Shown here: in pieces, positions 1 to 57,013 of the stretch
Position numbering within the stretch: the stretch's first letter is position 1
Layout of the letters: each line of letters opens with the position of its first letter
Assembly (NCBI RefSeq): GCF_023856365.1
Contig: NC_064550.1
Location: 19,655,629-19,719,628 of the forward strand
DNA length: 64,000 nt
Source of the DNA: Brienomyrus brachyistius
Lineage: Eukaryota > Chordata > Actinopteri > Osteoglossiformes > Mormyridae
Reading direction: 5' to 3'
The notes under the pieces: model-generated
What the model saw: only the letters and a program-made list of their open reading frames with translations
Told to the model about the DNA's origin: nothing
Database searches by the model: none
Made by a program: the position numbers and the translations under genes

Positions 1-439
1 TCGGCCTGGTCAGACAGCGCTTCCCCAGCTGAAAACTCTAACCCCCCCTAAACCTGCGACTCCCATAAATCTGTGACTCCCTAGAACGACAGAGATTCAT
101 CTCACCGGGTTTTAATTAAGGCAGCGTCGCGCTGGTCATCAGGTGCCATTCGGCGGTGAGTCATATCACCTTCGGATTTAATCTTACTAGGCCTCTGGGC
201 GGCGCGCAGAAGCCTACAGCATGACCCCACCGGAGGGGGCTTCCTCCAGTTCAAACTGAGCATCCGTCCTCTGCTCCTGCCGCATTGAGAATCACCGCCA
301 GGGCGGAGGGCTGCAGAAGGTTTATCTCCACGGCAACAATCCCACGGAGCTGCCAGGAACACCGCCCCCGTTCCACCATGACCTGCTCCTAACCTAAATC
401 GATGAAACTACACTTCCGCCCCAAGGTGAATGTACTCAG
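1..439. other. grik4 intron 5, no recognised element
   Basis: This is intronic on the minus strand if exon 6 lies left of the window. I see no exon-like frame with splice sites and no clear repeat. The short open frames are not protein-like. Confidence 0.4.
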
Positions 440-545
440 GGGTGGTGTGTGGTTCAGCACGTTAGGATTCCATACCCGTGATTGGAAGGTCAAATCCCAA
501 ATCCGTTAGGTTGTTGAGCAAGGCCCCCAACCTACAACCGTGCCC
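440..545 (+). mobile_element. tRNA-derived SINE fragment (family A)
   Basis: The sequence has a tRNA-like head (TGGTTCAGCACGTTAGG), a B-box-like GGTCAAATCCCAA and the family core TTGTTGAGCAAGGCCCCCAACC. The same core recurs in at least ten other places in the window. The copy is truncated, and the 3' tail is not recognisable. Confidence 0.55.
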
Positions 546-1666
546 GTGATTGTCCGATCCCGCTTTTTCAGAAATGTATGCTGCTAATGTGCTGCTCTGG
601 GTGAGACACGCAGATCTGCGTGACGTGGAGATAAGAAGTAAAAACGGCGCCGCGGAGGACTGGAAGTGGATTCAACGAAGCGAAGGAGGGCAACGGAAAC
701 AAAAGAGGAATAAAACACAAGAAAAACTAAACAGGAGTCGGGTTTGCAAAGGGATACATGAGGCTGCAAGCTTAGGCGTCGTGGTCTGGAGAGTATTCCG
801 GGCCACAAAAACTATATGGCGCCTGACCCCATCCCAGTCAAACACCACATCACCGACAGATGTTACTACTCCAGATAATGACACCCTAAAATATTAATAC
901 ATTGATGTATGATATTGCATAATCACTGCACAAAAACCTGAAAAGGATTATGCGAGACGGCTGCAGACGCCACACGCATGTCAGTATGACAATCCTATTT
1001 ACTCCATGTTTTGCACATTTATTTAAAATATAAACTGCTAAGAGGATTTAGGTTAATGGGTCTTAATCATCATGTTTGGGAGTTTCACATGGCTTCGGGA
1101 TACTGGGTCGTAATTGAGCTTCCTGTTTGATCTCCGTAATAAAGATTATTAGCAAGCGTGCTCTGGCGCCGGATGTAACTGATGCGACATGGTTGATATA
1201 AACCGAGATATGTTGCAGACGCCCGAGCTGCCACGCTCATCCCATTCTGAAATCCTTTCACATTTGACTGAGTGTTACATTTATGGTTGTACCTACAACA
1301 CGATTCTGGTGAAGCTTAAGGTGCTAATGAATGAGGGATTCTGGGTAACAGGAACATCATTAGCCGTACTGTTTAAGAAGAAGGACCACTTACCAATTCA
1401 AAAAAGCAAAACAATCTTGTTAAATTTGAGGTACAAGTGGCTCAGCTGATTGAAAATGTCTTTTCTCACATTTTCACGGCCAAGGCATAGCTAAAAAATT
1501 ATGATTTCTAGTTCATTTAGCGTGAAACCAGAAAATTGTTAACTGTGCAATTGTTTACTGATTACCATTGATTATATCATGAATTTCGTATATTTGCCAA
1601 GATAATGGACTCACCTACTGCAAAGCAATGGGGGGGGGGGGGGGTACACAATTATTTTGGACACTG
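546..1666. other. intron 5 sequence with a weak transposon-like open frame at 1189-1449
   Basis: Mostly unremarkable sequence. An 86-codon plus-strand frame at 1189-1449 contains SHLTECYIYGCTYNTILVKL followed by lysine-rich residues. This is faintly like the helix-turn-helix start of some fish transposon proteins, but I cannot confirm a family. A run of 15 G lies at 1630-1644. Confidence 0.3.
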
Positions 1667-1962
1667 TGTGACATCTTGACATCATGACAATCTCACCCCC
1701 TCCTGAATGTTGCGTGATATGAAAACACCAGTGTTGTGATACTCGATGACATCGTGGGTACAGTCTCACATTCTTTGATGCTGGGTGACATGATGACATC
1801 ATGGGTACAATCTCACTCTCTTGGATGCTGGGTGACATGGTGACATCATGAGGACAGTCTCATTCTCCTGGATGCTGCGTGACATGATGATATCATGAGG
1901 ACAGTCTATGACATCACAGGGGACAATCTATGACATCACAGGGGACAATATATAACATCACA
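1667..1962. repeat. degenerate ~53-bp tandem repeat, partly shortened to ~25-bp units
   Basis: The phrase TGACATCATGGGTACAATCT, then a CTC...TTGGATGCTGGGTGACATG stretch, recurs about five times with substitutions. The last copies (1880-1962) shorten to TATGACATCACAGGGGACAA. The array ends about 40 bp from the exon 5 donor site. Confidence 0.8.
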
Positions 1963-2004
1963 GGGGTGGGCTGGGCCACTGTGATACATCACATTGGCAC
2001 TCAC

Positions 2005-46864
<44,860 letters not shown>

Positions 46865-47339
46865 CTTCTATGACTCTTCATGGGTCCTGCCCTGGGAGTC
46901 CCCCTGTCACAGCCACCTGAGGGGAAGAGGCACATAAAGTCACTGAGAGCGCTGAGAAGACTGGGCCTCGCTTCCCAGAATGACTCGCAATCCCCCCCCC
47001 CCCCCCCCCGCACCACCTTATTCCAACACTCTGCCGTTGCTGCAATTAAACTGCATTTAAACCCCTTCATAATGCACTACGTGTAATTACACACATTTAG
47101 CACCTTGATGGCATTCCAGTCCTGCCCAGTTTTCCCAGCAGAAACATTTAGCATGTTATGATTATTACATCTGCGCAGTTAATTATACAGCATGTCAGCA
47201 CAGTCACTTAGTAATAATACTCGTCCCATATAGCACCCGGTATCATTATACATTAAGGCGTTTGCAAAGAGCGAGTATCTTAGGTCTCATAGCACAGTCA
47301 CGGGTCACTCGGAAACATTATTCATTATCGGATCGAACA
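46865..47339. other. sequence upstream of the grik4 start codon; C18 tract
   Basis: 46865-46916 may be 5' UTR of exon 1 behind the acceptor ending at 46917. C18 lies at 46992-47009. I cannot place a promoter: no convincing TATA or initiator context is apparent, and the real first exon may be far upstream. Confidence 0.35.
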
Positions 47340-47660
47340 ACCTACTTCGTAACAGTTTACCAGCCACTGGCACCAGTCACTTTATGCATCAGCACTGCCT
47401 TACACTGTACCTCATACACCATTTTTTTTAAACCACTGTCCATCTGCTTTTACCTAACAGGCAAACCCACTGCACAGCCAAGGTTGAAACCCACTACTTC
47501 TACCACATATTTGTTGATTAATTCATTATTGTCTTCTGCATCTTTTGTTGTTTTACGCGCAAGGCCGTCTTCAAAGTCTCGGACGGACGCCGTTACATTT
47601 CATGATGAGTACCTACTGACTTCGAAGTGACGATAAAGTTTTACTTGACTTGACTCGATT
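47340..47660 (+). mobile_element. possible LINE 3' UTR with TTGAC tail
   Basis: T/C-rich sequence ending in GTGACGATAAAGTTTTACTT + GACTTGACTCGATT. This matches the general form of fish retroposon 3' ends (polyadenylation-like ATAAAG, then a short pentamer tail). Family unknown. Confidence 0.4.
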
Positions 47661-47691
47661 ATTCATAGCGTACCTTGGACTGTACCGGAAA

Positions 47692-47910
47692 ATGAGCGAG
47701 AGGCTAGTGCGTCGGCGCTATAAGAGAAGGGCGCTAGAGGCTCTCACTCGCCTACGCAGGGGGGTTGCATCTTATTCGGAGCCTGAGAAGAGCTCCCTCA
47801 AAAGCCTGTTGCACGCTCTCTTGAAGCAGAATTGGTTTTCACGTTTCACGCCAGAAAAGAGAGACTTTGTAGCTTCACTGCGGCTAACAGCGAATGACCT
47901 CGCACAATAA
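47692..47910 (+). other. 72-codon basic open frame, unrecognised
   Basis: From the ATG at 47692 the frame encodes MSERLVRRRYKRRALEALTR, then LRRGVASYSEPEKSSLKSLL and on to LRLTANDLAQ, followed by a stop. It is basic, amphipathic in places and free of low complexity, which is unusual for chance frames here. It could be a fragment of a mobile element, given the LINE-like tail just before it. No family is recognised and no splice context is evident. Confidence 0.3.
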
Positions 47911-48609
47911 CAGCCATGTTTTTTTTTTTTCCCTGAGAAGATTGTGAGTATGTTGCTGCACTTTCAGGCTACTTCACTTAATCTTCTGCCTACACACGCG
48001 CTCAAGGACACCAGCCGGCTCCTCTGCCTCTTCCGGGAGACCGCTGCCGGGTCCCGACGATGGCCACGATGCTTTTATCGCAGCGTAAAAAAAATCACGA
48101 TTACGTACCTACATGGCGTTAGGTCAATCTGCTTAAGCGAGCTTATGGAGCATTGACGGTAACACCTTTCTGCAGATGACGAATGTCAGTCCGCTAGGGG
48201 GCGACATACCCGAAAAAGAGGAGCGTGCCAGGATGATGACTAAACGCCACCTTCTTCCAAACCCTAGAACTGCCCTGGGACTAAGCAGTGACTGTTTGAT
48301 CCAGTTCATGCTGTAGCCTGTTATCATATTACTCCTGATATGTTCGCATTTGTTCAGTTGGTGGCAAGCAACAGAATGTGACTGAAAGTGACAAATCCCC
48401 CGCTGAGGACTGGCTTAAACGGCTCTTTGGAGCTCCGGGGAGTTTGAAGAAGAGGAAAGCTGAACAGCATGCTGGGTAAATTCTCCACCCGGGGAGGCTC
48501 CAGGCCATGCTGTGCCTCACCACCCCCAGCGATCCAGACACGTCCTTCCCAGCGTGCCCGTGACATCATCATTACGCTCCTGCAGGCCACAAGCCTGATG
48601 CTCGTTTAC
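47911..48609. other. upstream region, unassigned
   Basis: T12 near 47920-47931. No exon or repeat family recognised. Confidence 0.4.
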
Positions 48610-48782
48610 TTAATATTCTGTATTAACAGCATTTAATCAGAAGGTCATAGGTTCAAATCCCAATATAGACAGAGAGATTTCACCACTAGGTCCCTGGACA
48701 AGGCTTTCAACCCTGCATTGCTCCTCTCACTGTCTGACCCTGTATTGGATATGTCAGTTTGAATAATGTGTCTACTAAATAA
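48610..48782 (+). mobile_element. tRNA-derived SINE (family A)
   Basis: AATCAGAAGGTCATAGGTTC + AAATCCCAATA (B box), CTAGGTCCCTGGACAAGGCT, CACTGTCTGACCCTGTATTG and a GTGTCTACTAAATAACA tail. Confidence 0.7.
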
Positions 48783-50097
48783 CACAAGAAAACCCATAAT
48801 TCTGCTTCTTATCCTGAGGTGGCATCAACTATATTCTACATGTGGGACCACCATGCATACAAGGACAGAGGACAAAGACAGGACAGTAAGGAGCAGGTTG
48901 CCTCTGTGGTGTAAACAGCTGGCATCAAGCCTTCAACTCCCCCCCTACCTCACCTCCACTGGCTCATTAATGAAGTGCTTATGGCCTGACCACGCTTTCA
49001 CCTCCCTGGGAAAGTCCAGTGTGGGGGGGGGGGGTTCAGGCCCCCCACCCATCTGAGGTGCCACATGCAGAACACGAAAAGAAAGAAGAAATAAAGCACT
49101 GTGTCCGGAGCCTCCCACTCCGCTCCAAGCCAGGATGCCACCCCCCACTTCAGGGTCACATGTCCCACATCCGTTACCGTGACAACTCTGGCAGGCGCAC
49201 GGGCACAGAACACCAGTCACCCACCTTAACAACACACGCTAAATGACCCCCAGTCAATATAGGAAGTGCTGACAGAGAGGGTTGGGGGGCATCAGGCCTG
49301 GTCCACTAGGCTTGTTAAAGACGTCGTGAAACAAATCCTCTGGTACGTGGATCTTACCAGTTGCGGAATAAAAGCGCTTTAAATATGTCTCAGGATCGCT
49401 GTTTCAAAACAGAAGCAGGCGCGATGAAAAGGCAGCGTAGAAGGCCCTGACCCAACAATAATCATGCAGCAAACGTTACCGTTACCTATATACTTCTCAT
49501 CTACACCTTTAAAAACACTAGAAAAATAATTATGTTACAATTATCTAGCTAATTAGCGTGATCCTTTTCATTGTTATTCCAGGGCTATTAATACAGTTTA
49601 AAGATCAGGTAGAAAAAATGACTAACCCTTCCATTTATGTTCCGTAAGCACCATTCCAATAACGGAGAAGGTGATTTGCAGACATACACAATTGGACTAA
49701 AATGATTTGTGTCTTTTTGGACTTTAAGAGAGGTTCAAAATCCACACACAAAAGCTGGTACTGGATTCTAACCTTCTGTACTGGTTTTGCAAGAGGACAC
49801 CGGTACTTTCATGATGTACCACCCTAAAATGGTATGTTTTCACCCTACGTTTGCTTTTATAGATCTATCAAATTAGACCCTGTGTGTTTCTACAGTCTCC
49901 CCAAACACAAAGAGGCCAAATCCATTACTTAGTAACTATATCTGTGTGCTCTTAGGAGAATTAAAGCCTTTTGCAGAACATCATTAAAATTCATTTATAT
50001 AACAGGTCGACTCAGGCGTTAAGTGTTAAGGGCAGACATGGTGAAGTCAACAGCTCTCCGATGATTCTGCTTTTAACGTTTGCCCTGACTCACCGGT

Positions 50098-50101
<4 letters not shown>
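48783..50101. other. upstream region, unassigned; G12 tract
   Basis: G12 at 49023-49034. No exon or repeat family recognised. Confidence 0.4.

Positions 50102-50132
<31 letters not shown>
50102..50132. repeat. (AC)15 microsatellite
   Basis: A pure AC run of about 31 bases. Confidence 0.95.
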
Positions 50133-50135
<3 letters not shown>

Positions 50136-50783
50136 CGCTTTTAAAGAAACAGACGCGTTTTCAGTGCATTCCTGACCTGCACGACCTACCATTAAACCAC
50201 TTTAACGTGTTATGTGAGTCAGCCATTATCAGAAAGGGTAAACCAACCTGACAGGGTAACCGGTTTAATTGGGTGACCGATCCGTTCCTACTGTAGGAGC
50301 TCAGTAAGAAGCAAAAAGACCTTTGTAAGGAAATTCCTAATGAAGGGCAAAAAATCATGGAGAGAAAGGTCTCCCCGGAATTCTCCTCATCTCAGAGTGA
50401 CGCATCCGAGGCCCCCCATGAATGAGGGGCCGCCGTGTCCCACCCAGAACTAACCCCAAGTGTCAACTCCAGGGAAACATACGGAGGTTTGCACTCGGCG
50501 ACAGACACCTCGCAGATGTGGGCCATCTGTCGGAATCTCGCTATATTTTCAACGCCATGATTCATGGCTGACAGAAAGGTTCCAGGTGCCTCTGGAGGTG
50601 TGGCAGGAGTTAAGCAACACTTCACCTGAGGGGTACAAAAAGGCTCTAAGGTACTATGGAATAGAGTAGTGCTGCTTTGTTCATCCCTATAGGGACACTG
50701 AGTAGTTTCCATGTATCTTGCTCTCCACAACAGAGACATTCTGGGGGTAAAAACACAGGGCCAACCAACATTCACCACCCAGG
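50133..50783. other. upstream region, unassigned
   Basis: A 139-codon minus-strand open frame (50392-50811) runs into the adjacent SINE and is not protein-like. Confidence 0.4.
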
Positions 50784-50905
50784 AGACACTGGTATTAAGG
50801 CCCCTGCTCAAGCACTCAAGGGTGATACAGTATGATCAGTCTGCCAGTTACAGGGCCTGACATGTTCACAGGACTCTAACCCTGGAGGCTGTGCACCACC
50901 CCAGA
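50784..50905 (-). mobile_element. SINE family A, decayed
   Basis: The plus strand reads ATTAAGGCCCCTGCTCAAGC + ACTCAAGGGTGATACAG, the reverse complement of the family core, then GGACTCTAACCCTGGAGGCT from the head. Confidence 0.5.
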
Positions 50906-51545
50906 GCTCTCAAGTATCTGATGGATCTTTATGCGATTTACTGCAAAATTTCTCTGCCAGAGATGCGTTCAATGTTGGTTTTCGTACCTTCTCGGGTCTT
51001 TGGCAGACAGGGCTAGCATTACGGCACACTCTTGCAGTTTTGCATTTCTTTCTTCAAACATTTGGCCTTTGATCGGTCAAAAAAACCTGAAATATCAGCC
51101 CGGCGACTCTCCATCCATCTATCAAAATGCCATTTCCGAATCGTTCTTCAAATTTATTAAAAATTGCCTCTTAAGTCCGAAATGTCAATGGAATATCTCC
51201 CGCTTATTAACATGTATCCATACTGATTTGACAACCATGACAAATTCAGAACCCCCCCCCAAGGAACCAGCCAATTCCCAGCCTAGGAGGTTTGTCTCCC
51301 CCGGGGGGGGGTCATGAGGCCTAGAGTCTGGTGCATCTCTGCAGTGATGCAGTACAAATAAATAAACAAGCGATATCACCACCCCAGCTTGCCGAGCTGC
51401 TGGGGAATCTTCAGAGGCGCTGCAGAGGCAGTAAGTTCCTCTCTGCCAGCGATCTCTCCTGACGTGGCCAAATCCTCTTACATGTAAAACTGTCCAGACA
51501 AAACTCAAGCAAAGCTAGAACCGAAAGCCACCCCCTATAATGGAC
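50906..51545. other. upstream region, unassigned
   Basis: Short C and G runs at 51252-51260 and 51302-51310. No exon or repeat family recognised. Confidence 0.4.
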
Positions 51546-51900
51546 AAGTGACTCATTCATTCATTCACTTCCTATATCTGCTTGTCCGATGCAGCGCGGG
51601 GGTCCAGCTGGCGGCAGAAAGCTGGGAATAAGGCAGGGAGGGGTGCCAAACTCAGGGCACATTTGGTCCCCACAATGTCATGTAAATCTGACCCACACAC
51701 ACGTACGGCGCACACGCAAAGTATTCACACACACGGTCATACAGATGGACAGTTTGGCACCTCAGTTCAATTCAGCATGTTTTTGGGCTGGGGGGGGATT
51801 AGCTGGGGTACCCAGAGGAAACCCCAGGACGACACAGGAAGAACATGCAAACTCAACACATCCAGAGTCAGGGTGTGGAATCGAGCCCTGTAACATGACT
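51546..51900 (-). mobile_element. SINE family B, decayed
   Basis: The plus strand has TTCATTCATTCACTTCCTAT (tail end), GGGTACCCAGAGGAAACCCC, AGGAAGAACATGCAAACTCA and GGGTGTGGAATCGAGCCCTG (B box complement). The middle carries CA-rich and other sequence, so it is interrupted or very diverged. Confidence 0.55.
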
Positions 51901-52551
51901 CTGAAACAGGACTCTGAAGCATTATGAAAGTATGAACGCATAACTGAATTTGTGCACTGTGGTGGCTTTCCACACAGACAAAGGTGTGAACGTCACAAGA
52001 CACATGCTAGCATCCCCGGTGCTCCGGACACTGCGGGAGAGAGACATCCTCACCACATAATCTCCAGCTTCAGTATAAAAATGCAGGGAAGTATTGTTCT
52101 GTAGGCGTTTGGGCCAGGCTGCCCCAGGTGGGGGGTGGGGGCGGATCCGTTTAATCTCTGCCCGTGGTATCGAAAACTCCTGGGCTCGTTGGCGAACTCG
52201 TCCGTTGGTCTGTGAGACCCGACTTCATAAGCAATAATGCTCAGCGTCTGCCTCCGACGCTCAGCACGGCACCGTTCCTTCACCTTCCACATGCACATTC
52301 CCCTTAGAAACGCTGTTTCCTTGGTAACTCCGATCGTGGGCATTTCAGACGATTGTTGCGAGCGAAGCTCATCCCGATATCGGGGTGCGCGCTAATACAC
52401 AGTGGCGGGGTTCTACTGCATAACTTCACAGATCCTTGAGAGGATTCCAACATAAAATGAAGCTGATGACGATCAAGAACGAGACTTTTGAACAAATCAA
52501 TTGTTCATGCCACTTCCAAGAGTGATTCTAGTTTTTCTTTTCTTTTTTTTT
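51901..52551. other. upstream region, unassigned
   Basis: A T run at 52543-52553 leads into the next repeat. No exon recognised. Confidence 0.4.
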
Positions 52552-52700
52552 TTAAGTGGCGAGCATAAGAGGGGCCATAATTTATACAGAGTGGCCAACC
52601 TTATCATTAGCCAATGATATGTCTGGAATTGCTGAGTGACAGGGGAGGGGCCACTCCAGGGTCCAATCAGTTTTCAGCTAGGGCCAGTGTCCCTGTGGTC
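52552..52700 (+). repeat. dispersed repeat C, copy 2
   Basis: AAGTGGCGAGCATAAGAGGG, GCCATAATTTATACAGAGTG, AACCTTATCATTAGCCAATG, GCTGAGTGACAGGGGAGGGG and TCAGTTTTCAGCTAGGGCC. Same order as 34178-34330, with an extra internal segment. Confidence 0.65.
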
Positions 52701-53831
52701 CCACCCCTGCATAATGATCGGCCACTGAAAGTAAAAGTCTGCAGTGCATGATTATTTTAGACTCATGGTGGTCACACCAAGCTGACCTAGTACCTTGCCG
52801 CTCGAAAAAGGACGACACGCAGGATGCAGGAAAGTGGATTTTAAAAGGATCTCTAAGGATTTTGGGAAAAAAAACGAGGTGTACGCTAATGAGCAATTCC
52901 CTTGTCTAAGTCCATTAAGCAGTTATAAGCATATTTTTAAAAATTAGCCAAACTCAATTTTAGTTCAGAGAGGTCCTTAAGCCATTAATGAATTTTTTTT
53001 TTTGGATATTGATTTTATTAACGCTCCGCATTTCTGGCTTCTCATTTAGATTATCGGCTAAAGAACAGAAAGAAATTAAACACACATAGTCCGCGTCCCA
53101 ATTGCCAAGGGGTCCGAGGAATTGAGAGAATGAGGGTCTGTAGTAACTAAGGCTTATAATTTCAGTTTTCCGAAGGAGATCTGTGCTGAGATAATTGGTT
53201 TATGGGATAAACTTGCACGAAATCCGCTGTCTGAAACTGGCTTTAATGAGATTTTATTAATGCACGTGGAATTTTCTTCAACTTTTTCTGTGCATTTCCC
53301 CTTTTATTTCATTATAATTCAGATGTCTTGCACACTGAGCACGAAAAAGAAACTGGTCTTTTTTAAACCAGGTATTTCAGAAAAGACAGCGTAATAGTAT
53401 TTTATACTTGCCAGTCATCTTGAATGACAAAAAAACAATACCTGAATTCTGATGCAACCACAAATAGTTACATACAGGTTTAAAACATCAAGACAATGGT
53501 GTGGGAGAGTTTGATATTGAAGAGGACACAACTTAATTTATTTACAAAGGTCTATTTATTGTGGGGGCAGGGTAAATGAATCCAAATTCAATTTTGGGAG
53601 GTACACGTTCAACCCCCCCAGTTCCTACCCCCCTGTCAAGATCTTTTGTTAAAGCCTTCTTTGAAAAGCACTCCATGTCTGGCAGGGAAAAGCTGCACGT
53701 TTAAGCCTGACTTAAAAGTAGAAATCAGATCCGAATAAGCATCACTACGTCTGTCAGCTGACATGCATTCTGGAACGTTTATTAAAACTGCACAAAATTC
53801 ATGCAGTGCAGCAAACCCTTCAGACATTTTC
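52701..53831. other. upstream region, unassigned
   Basis: No exon or repeat family recognised. Confidence 0.4.
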
Positions 53832-54150
53832 TCACACACACACGCACACACACACAGACCTGTTCTCATATCTTTATAGAGACTCTCTATTCACTTCTAT
53901 GGGCAAAACCCTAATCTCAGTCATGACAACCCTAACCCCCACACAGCCTAACCTTAACCATAAGTATGCAAACAAAATGCAAGTCTTTTTTTGCATTTTT
54001 AGTTTTTTGGTTGCAGTCACAGTTTTTTTATAAATTTTTAATTTCTCTTGTGGGGACAGAAAAAATGGTCCCCACAACATCACAATAACAGGTTTTTATC
54101 TCATTTAGTCCCCACAATGTAATGTATATCTAAAGCACATACACACTCAA
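53832..54150 (+). mobile_element. (CA)n plus GTGGGGACA dispersed repeat, third copy
   Basis: A CA run at 53832-53857, then TAGAGACTCTCTATTCACTT, CTATGGGCAAAACCCTAATC, AACCTTAACCATAAGTATGC, GTTGCAGTCACAGTTTTTTT, TTGTGGGGACAGAAAAAATG + GTCCCCACAAC and a final GTCCCCACAATGTAATG. Same order as 14529-15140 but uninterrupted. Confidence 0.75.
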
Positions 54151-54228
54151 TTTCACACCCTGCCCTTTCCAGTTATAACTCATATATCCATTGTTCCTAA
54201 GGACAGAGGGCCTCAGAAGAGATAAGAA

Positions 54229-54832
54229 TGGACAGGGGACACAGCGGACACAGCGGACGCAGTGGACATAGTAGACACAGGGGACACAGCGGACACAGCG
54301 GACACAGCGGACATAGCAAACGCAGTGGACATAATGGACACGGGACACAGGGGACACAGTGGACATAGCGGACACAGGGGACACAGCGGACATAGCAGAC
54401 GCAGTGGACACAGTGGACATAGTAGACAGGGGACACAGTGGACATAACGGACACAGGGGACACAGTGGACATAGTGGACACAGGGGACACAGTGGACATA
54501 GCGGACACAGTGGACATAGCGGACACAGGGGACGCAGTGGACATAGCGGACACAGTGGACATAGCGGACACAGGGGACGCAGTGGACATAGCGGACACAG
54601 GGGACACAGTGGACATAGCGGACACAGTGGACATAGCGGACACAGGGGACACAGTGGACATAGCGGACACAGTGGACACAGTGGACATAGCGGACACAGT
54701 GGACATAGCGGACACAGGGGACACAGGGGACACAGTGGACATAGCGGACACAGTGGACATAGCGGACACAGGGGACACAGTGGACATAGCGGACACAGTG
54801 GACATAGCGGACACAGGGGACACAGGGGACAG
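54229..54832. repeat. 9-bp minisatellite with higher-order structure, about 67 copies
   Basis: The basic unit is GGACAYAGN: GGACACAGC, GGACACAGT, GGACATAGC, GGACATAGT and GGACACAGG. From about 54430 these are arranged in a repeating order of GGACACAGT-GGACATAGC followed by GGACACAGG (27- and 45-bp super-units). As nine is divisible by three, every frame gives a tripeptide repeat (CPL, SAM/STV-like or DIA/DTV-like), and antisense frames run to 301 codons. None is a real protein. Confidence 0.95.
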
Positions 54833-55904
54833 GTCCGTGGGAGCTTGGATGCCCACTCATCTTTTCTGCTGCGATTAAACCTGGGCTGTGGTTTTCCCAG
54901 CAACTGGGCATAGAGACACGAGGCTGGGGGGAAGGGGGGGGGGCAAACGAGAAATCGATTAGCCAGCTCAGAGAGTGCCCTGTACACAGCGACCAGAGAG
55001 AGAGAGATATGCTTGGGGAAAGACTTTTCTGCCAAATGTCAAGCCCACCCCCCACCCCAATGCCTGTCCTCGTCCCAAAAAGGGCACACGCTCATTTCTG
55101 AGACCTCACACTCTTCATGTTCCTTTCACTGGCCTCTTCACTTGTCACCTGCCTAAAACATAGATGAGTGTGTCAATTGTGTCTCCCGCACAGTCCATAC
55201 GAGAATCCTAACCACTGGAAAAAATACATCTCCTTCGGAACAAAAAAAAAAGGTAAAAATTTCATTGATTCCTGTAATTCTAATTGCCGTTTCCATAGCG
55301 GCCTGCTGCATTAATCTGACCCCTTCTGCGGAAATCTAAATCCACTTGAATGTCGCAGCTCATTTGCCCATGATCAACAGTTTCAGTCAGCTGCCAGGAA
55401 GGGGGAAGGTTTTGCCCATAATAAGCAGCGGAGAACGTTAGGTTAGTTATTACGACAGAGGTCGACGACACCATCCTGTTCGTTATGCTGTGTTCACGGG
55501 TTAAGAACCTCCAACTGGCTCTTTGATGGTGCGAAACCCTTTGAAAAACACTTGAAAATGGCCAAATGACACAGTCGCATGGTCTGGATGCCAAAACCAG
55601 GAAAAACTAACCTAAGAACGATGAACAGAAATGTCTTAAAAACGTAATTAGCAGTCAGCAATTCCATTTCAATTACTTGTTGAGTGTACTGCCGTTCCAC
55701 CGCAACAACTGCACTCCCCAAAACCCTCTTTTTTATGCAGCCCTCCCCCCACCCCAAACACCACTCTGTCAGTCCAGAATTTCAAATTGAAAAAGACCAT
55801 AAATAAAGAATCACGGAAGATGCTGGTGATGTTCACAGCCCCTAATGAACCCAGTGCAGCAAACTGGGCTGCGGTAAACAGGCATTACCACCATCTGTTT
55901 CTTG
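54833..55904. other. upstream region, unassigned
   Basis: G-rich patch at 54927-54942 and A9 at 55243-55251. No exon or repeat family recognised. Confidence 0.4.
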
Positions 55905-56175
55905 TAAATGGCAAATGGACGCATTTATATAGCGCTTTTCCACTCCTACGAGCACTCAAAGCACTTTACAATTTGCGCCTCACATTCACCCATCCACACA
56001 CCCATCCACACACCGGTGGCGGAGGCTGCCATGCAAGGCGCCAACCTGCACACCAGGAGCAACTTGGGATTCAGTATCCTGCTCAAGGACACTTTGATGG
56101 GGTCAGGAGGAACCAGGGCTTGGACCTGCAACCTGCCGGTTGCCGAACGATAGCACTACCTCTTGCGCCCCCATC
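55905..56175 (+). mobile_element. dispersed fish repeat (TATATAGCGCTTTTC type)
   Basis: CATTTATATAGCGCTTTTCC, GAGCACTCAAAGCACTTTAC, CACATTCACCCATCCACACA, GGCGGAGGCTGCCATGCAAG, CCTGCTCAAGGACACTTTGA and CTTGGACCTGCAACCTGCCG. I recognise this order as a common, tRNA-like-ended fish repeat; class not certain. Confidence 0.7.
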
Positions 56176-56889
56176 TTCCCCTCTAGCTTAATTTTATTAC
56201 TTAGGGGACCAGGTGCACAACCCAAAAAAAACAAAGCGACAACCGACTAACATCAACTCAACTTCAACTCAACAATGCTTAAGCGTAATATTCACATCGC
56301 TTGCTCTGGAAATTTTCCACCAAAACAAGCAACTCGCATAGAGCACAAGTGGGTATCAACTCCCATAATAATTATTTGATCTGCTTCTTCCACGATCAGG
56401 CACTTGTGTTAAATGGTCCATTGTACTTGTGTGTTTATTCAGTTTTAAACAGTTTAATTTAGTGTCACTGTCACTGGGATAGGGGTTGCTTTGAAACGAA
56501 TGCGCTGACACTGACTAATTTGTACATTTATGCACTTTTAAGAGGCGTCACTTTCGTAATTAAATGCTCGCCAATTTGTGAAAACCGCACAGCCTCAGGG
56601 ACGAGAAACCGCCACTGAATGGAGATGACATCAATCAAGTACAAACCCAAGACATACTCATTGGTTGTCACACGGCACAAGAAAGCCCCCATCAGCTTTA
56701 GATTTTTCTAGAAAATTAACAAAGTGCTCACCTGTTGCGATCTCTTAGGGATGTCCTAAATCAAACAGCCACTGAAACCTTTGTGGCGTGTGTTGAGATC
56801 GCAAAAGGGAACATCTGGTTCGCAAGCTTTAACGAAATGATGCTTCATTTGCTATTTACACAAGCATGAGTGCAGTTACACTTCTTTTC
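56176..56889. other. upstream region, unassigned
   Basis: No exon or repeat family recognised. Confidence 0.4.
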
Positions 56890-57009
56890 GCGGATGCGGT
56901 GTTAATGTGAGAATTTGCGTAGCATTACGCCAAGTTTCGTTTTTATACATCTCGATTTGAGCGTGGAAACGGACGTACGCAGCATTTTTGTGCGTACGCA
57001 CCATTTATA
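56890..57009. mobile_element. DNA-element terminal fragment (GTGCGTACGCAC...TTTATACATGAGGCCCC)
   Basis: GCGTAGCATTACGCCAAGTT, GTGGAAACGGACGTACGCAG, TTGTGCGTACGCACCATTTA and a TACATGAGGCCCC terminus form the end of a palindromic element common in fish. Only one end is seen. It abuts the next fragment without a gap. Confidence 0.5.
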
Positions 57010-57013
57010 CATG

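Noticed and set aside
1595..1625. Micro-exon-like TTTGCAG-TAG-GTGAGT on the minus strand
   Set aside because: A three-base exon that would encode a stop, with no match to the expected next GRIK4 segment; coincidental splice-like words.
54130..55055. Open frames of 280-301 codons on the minus strand encoding CPL or VSAMST repeats
   Set aside because: They are the translation of the 9-bp minisatellite. All frames are open because no unit contains a stop, and the sequence outside the array is not protein-like.
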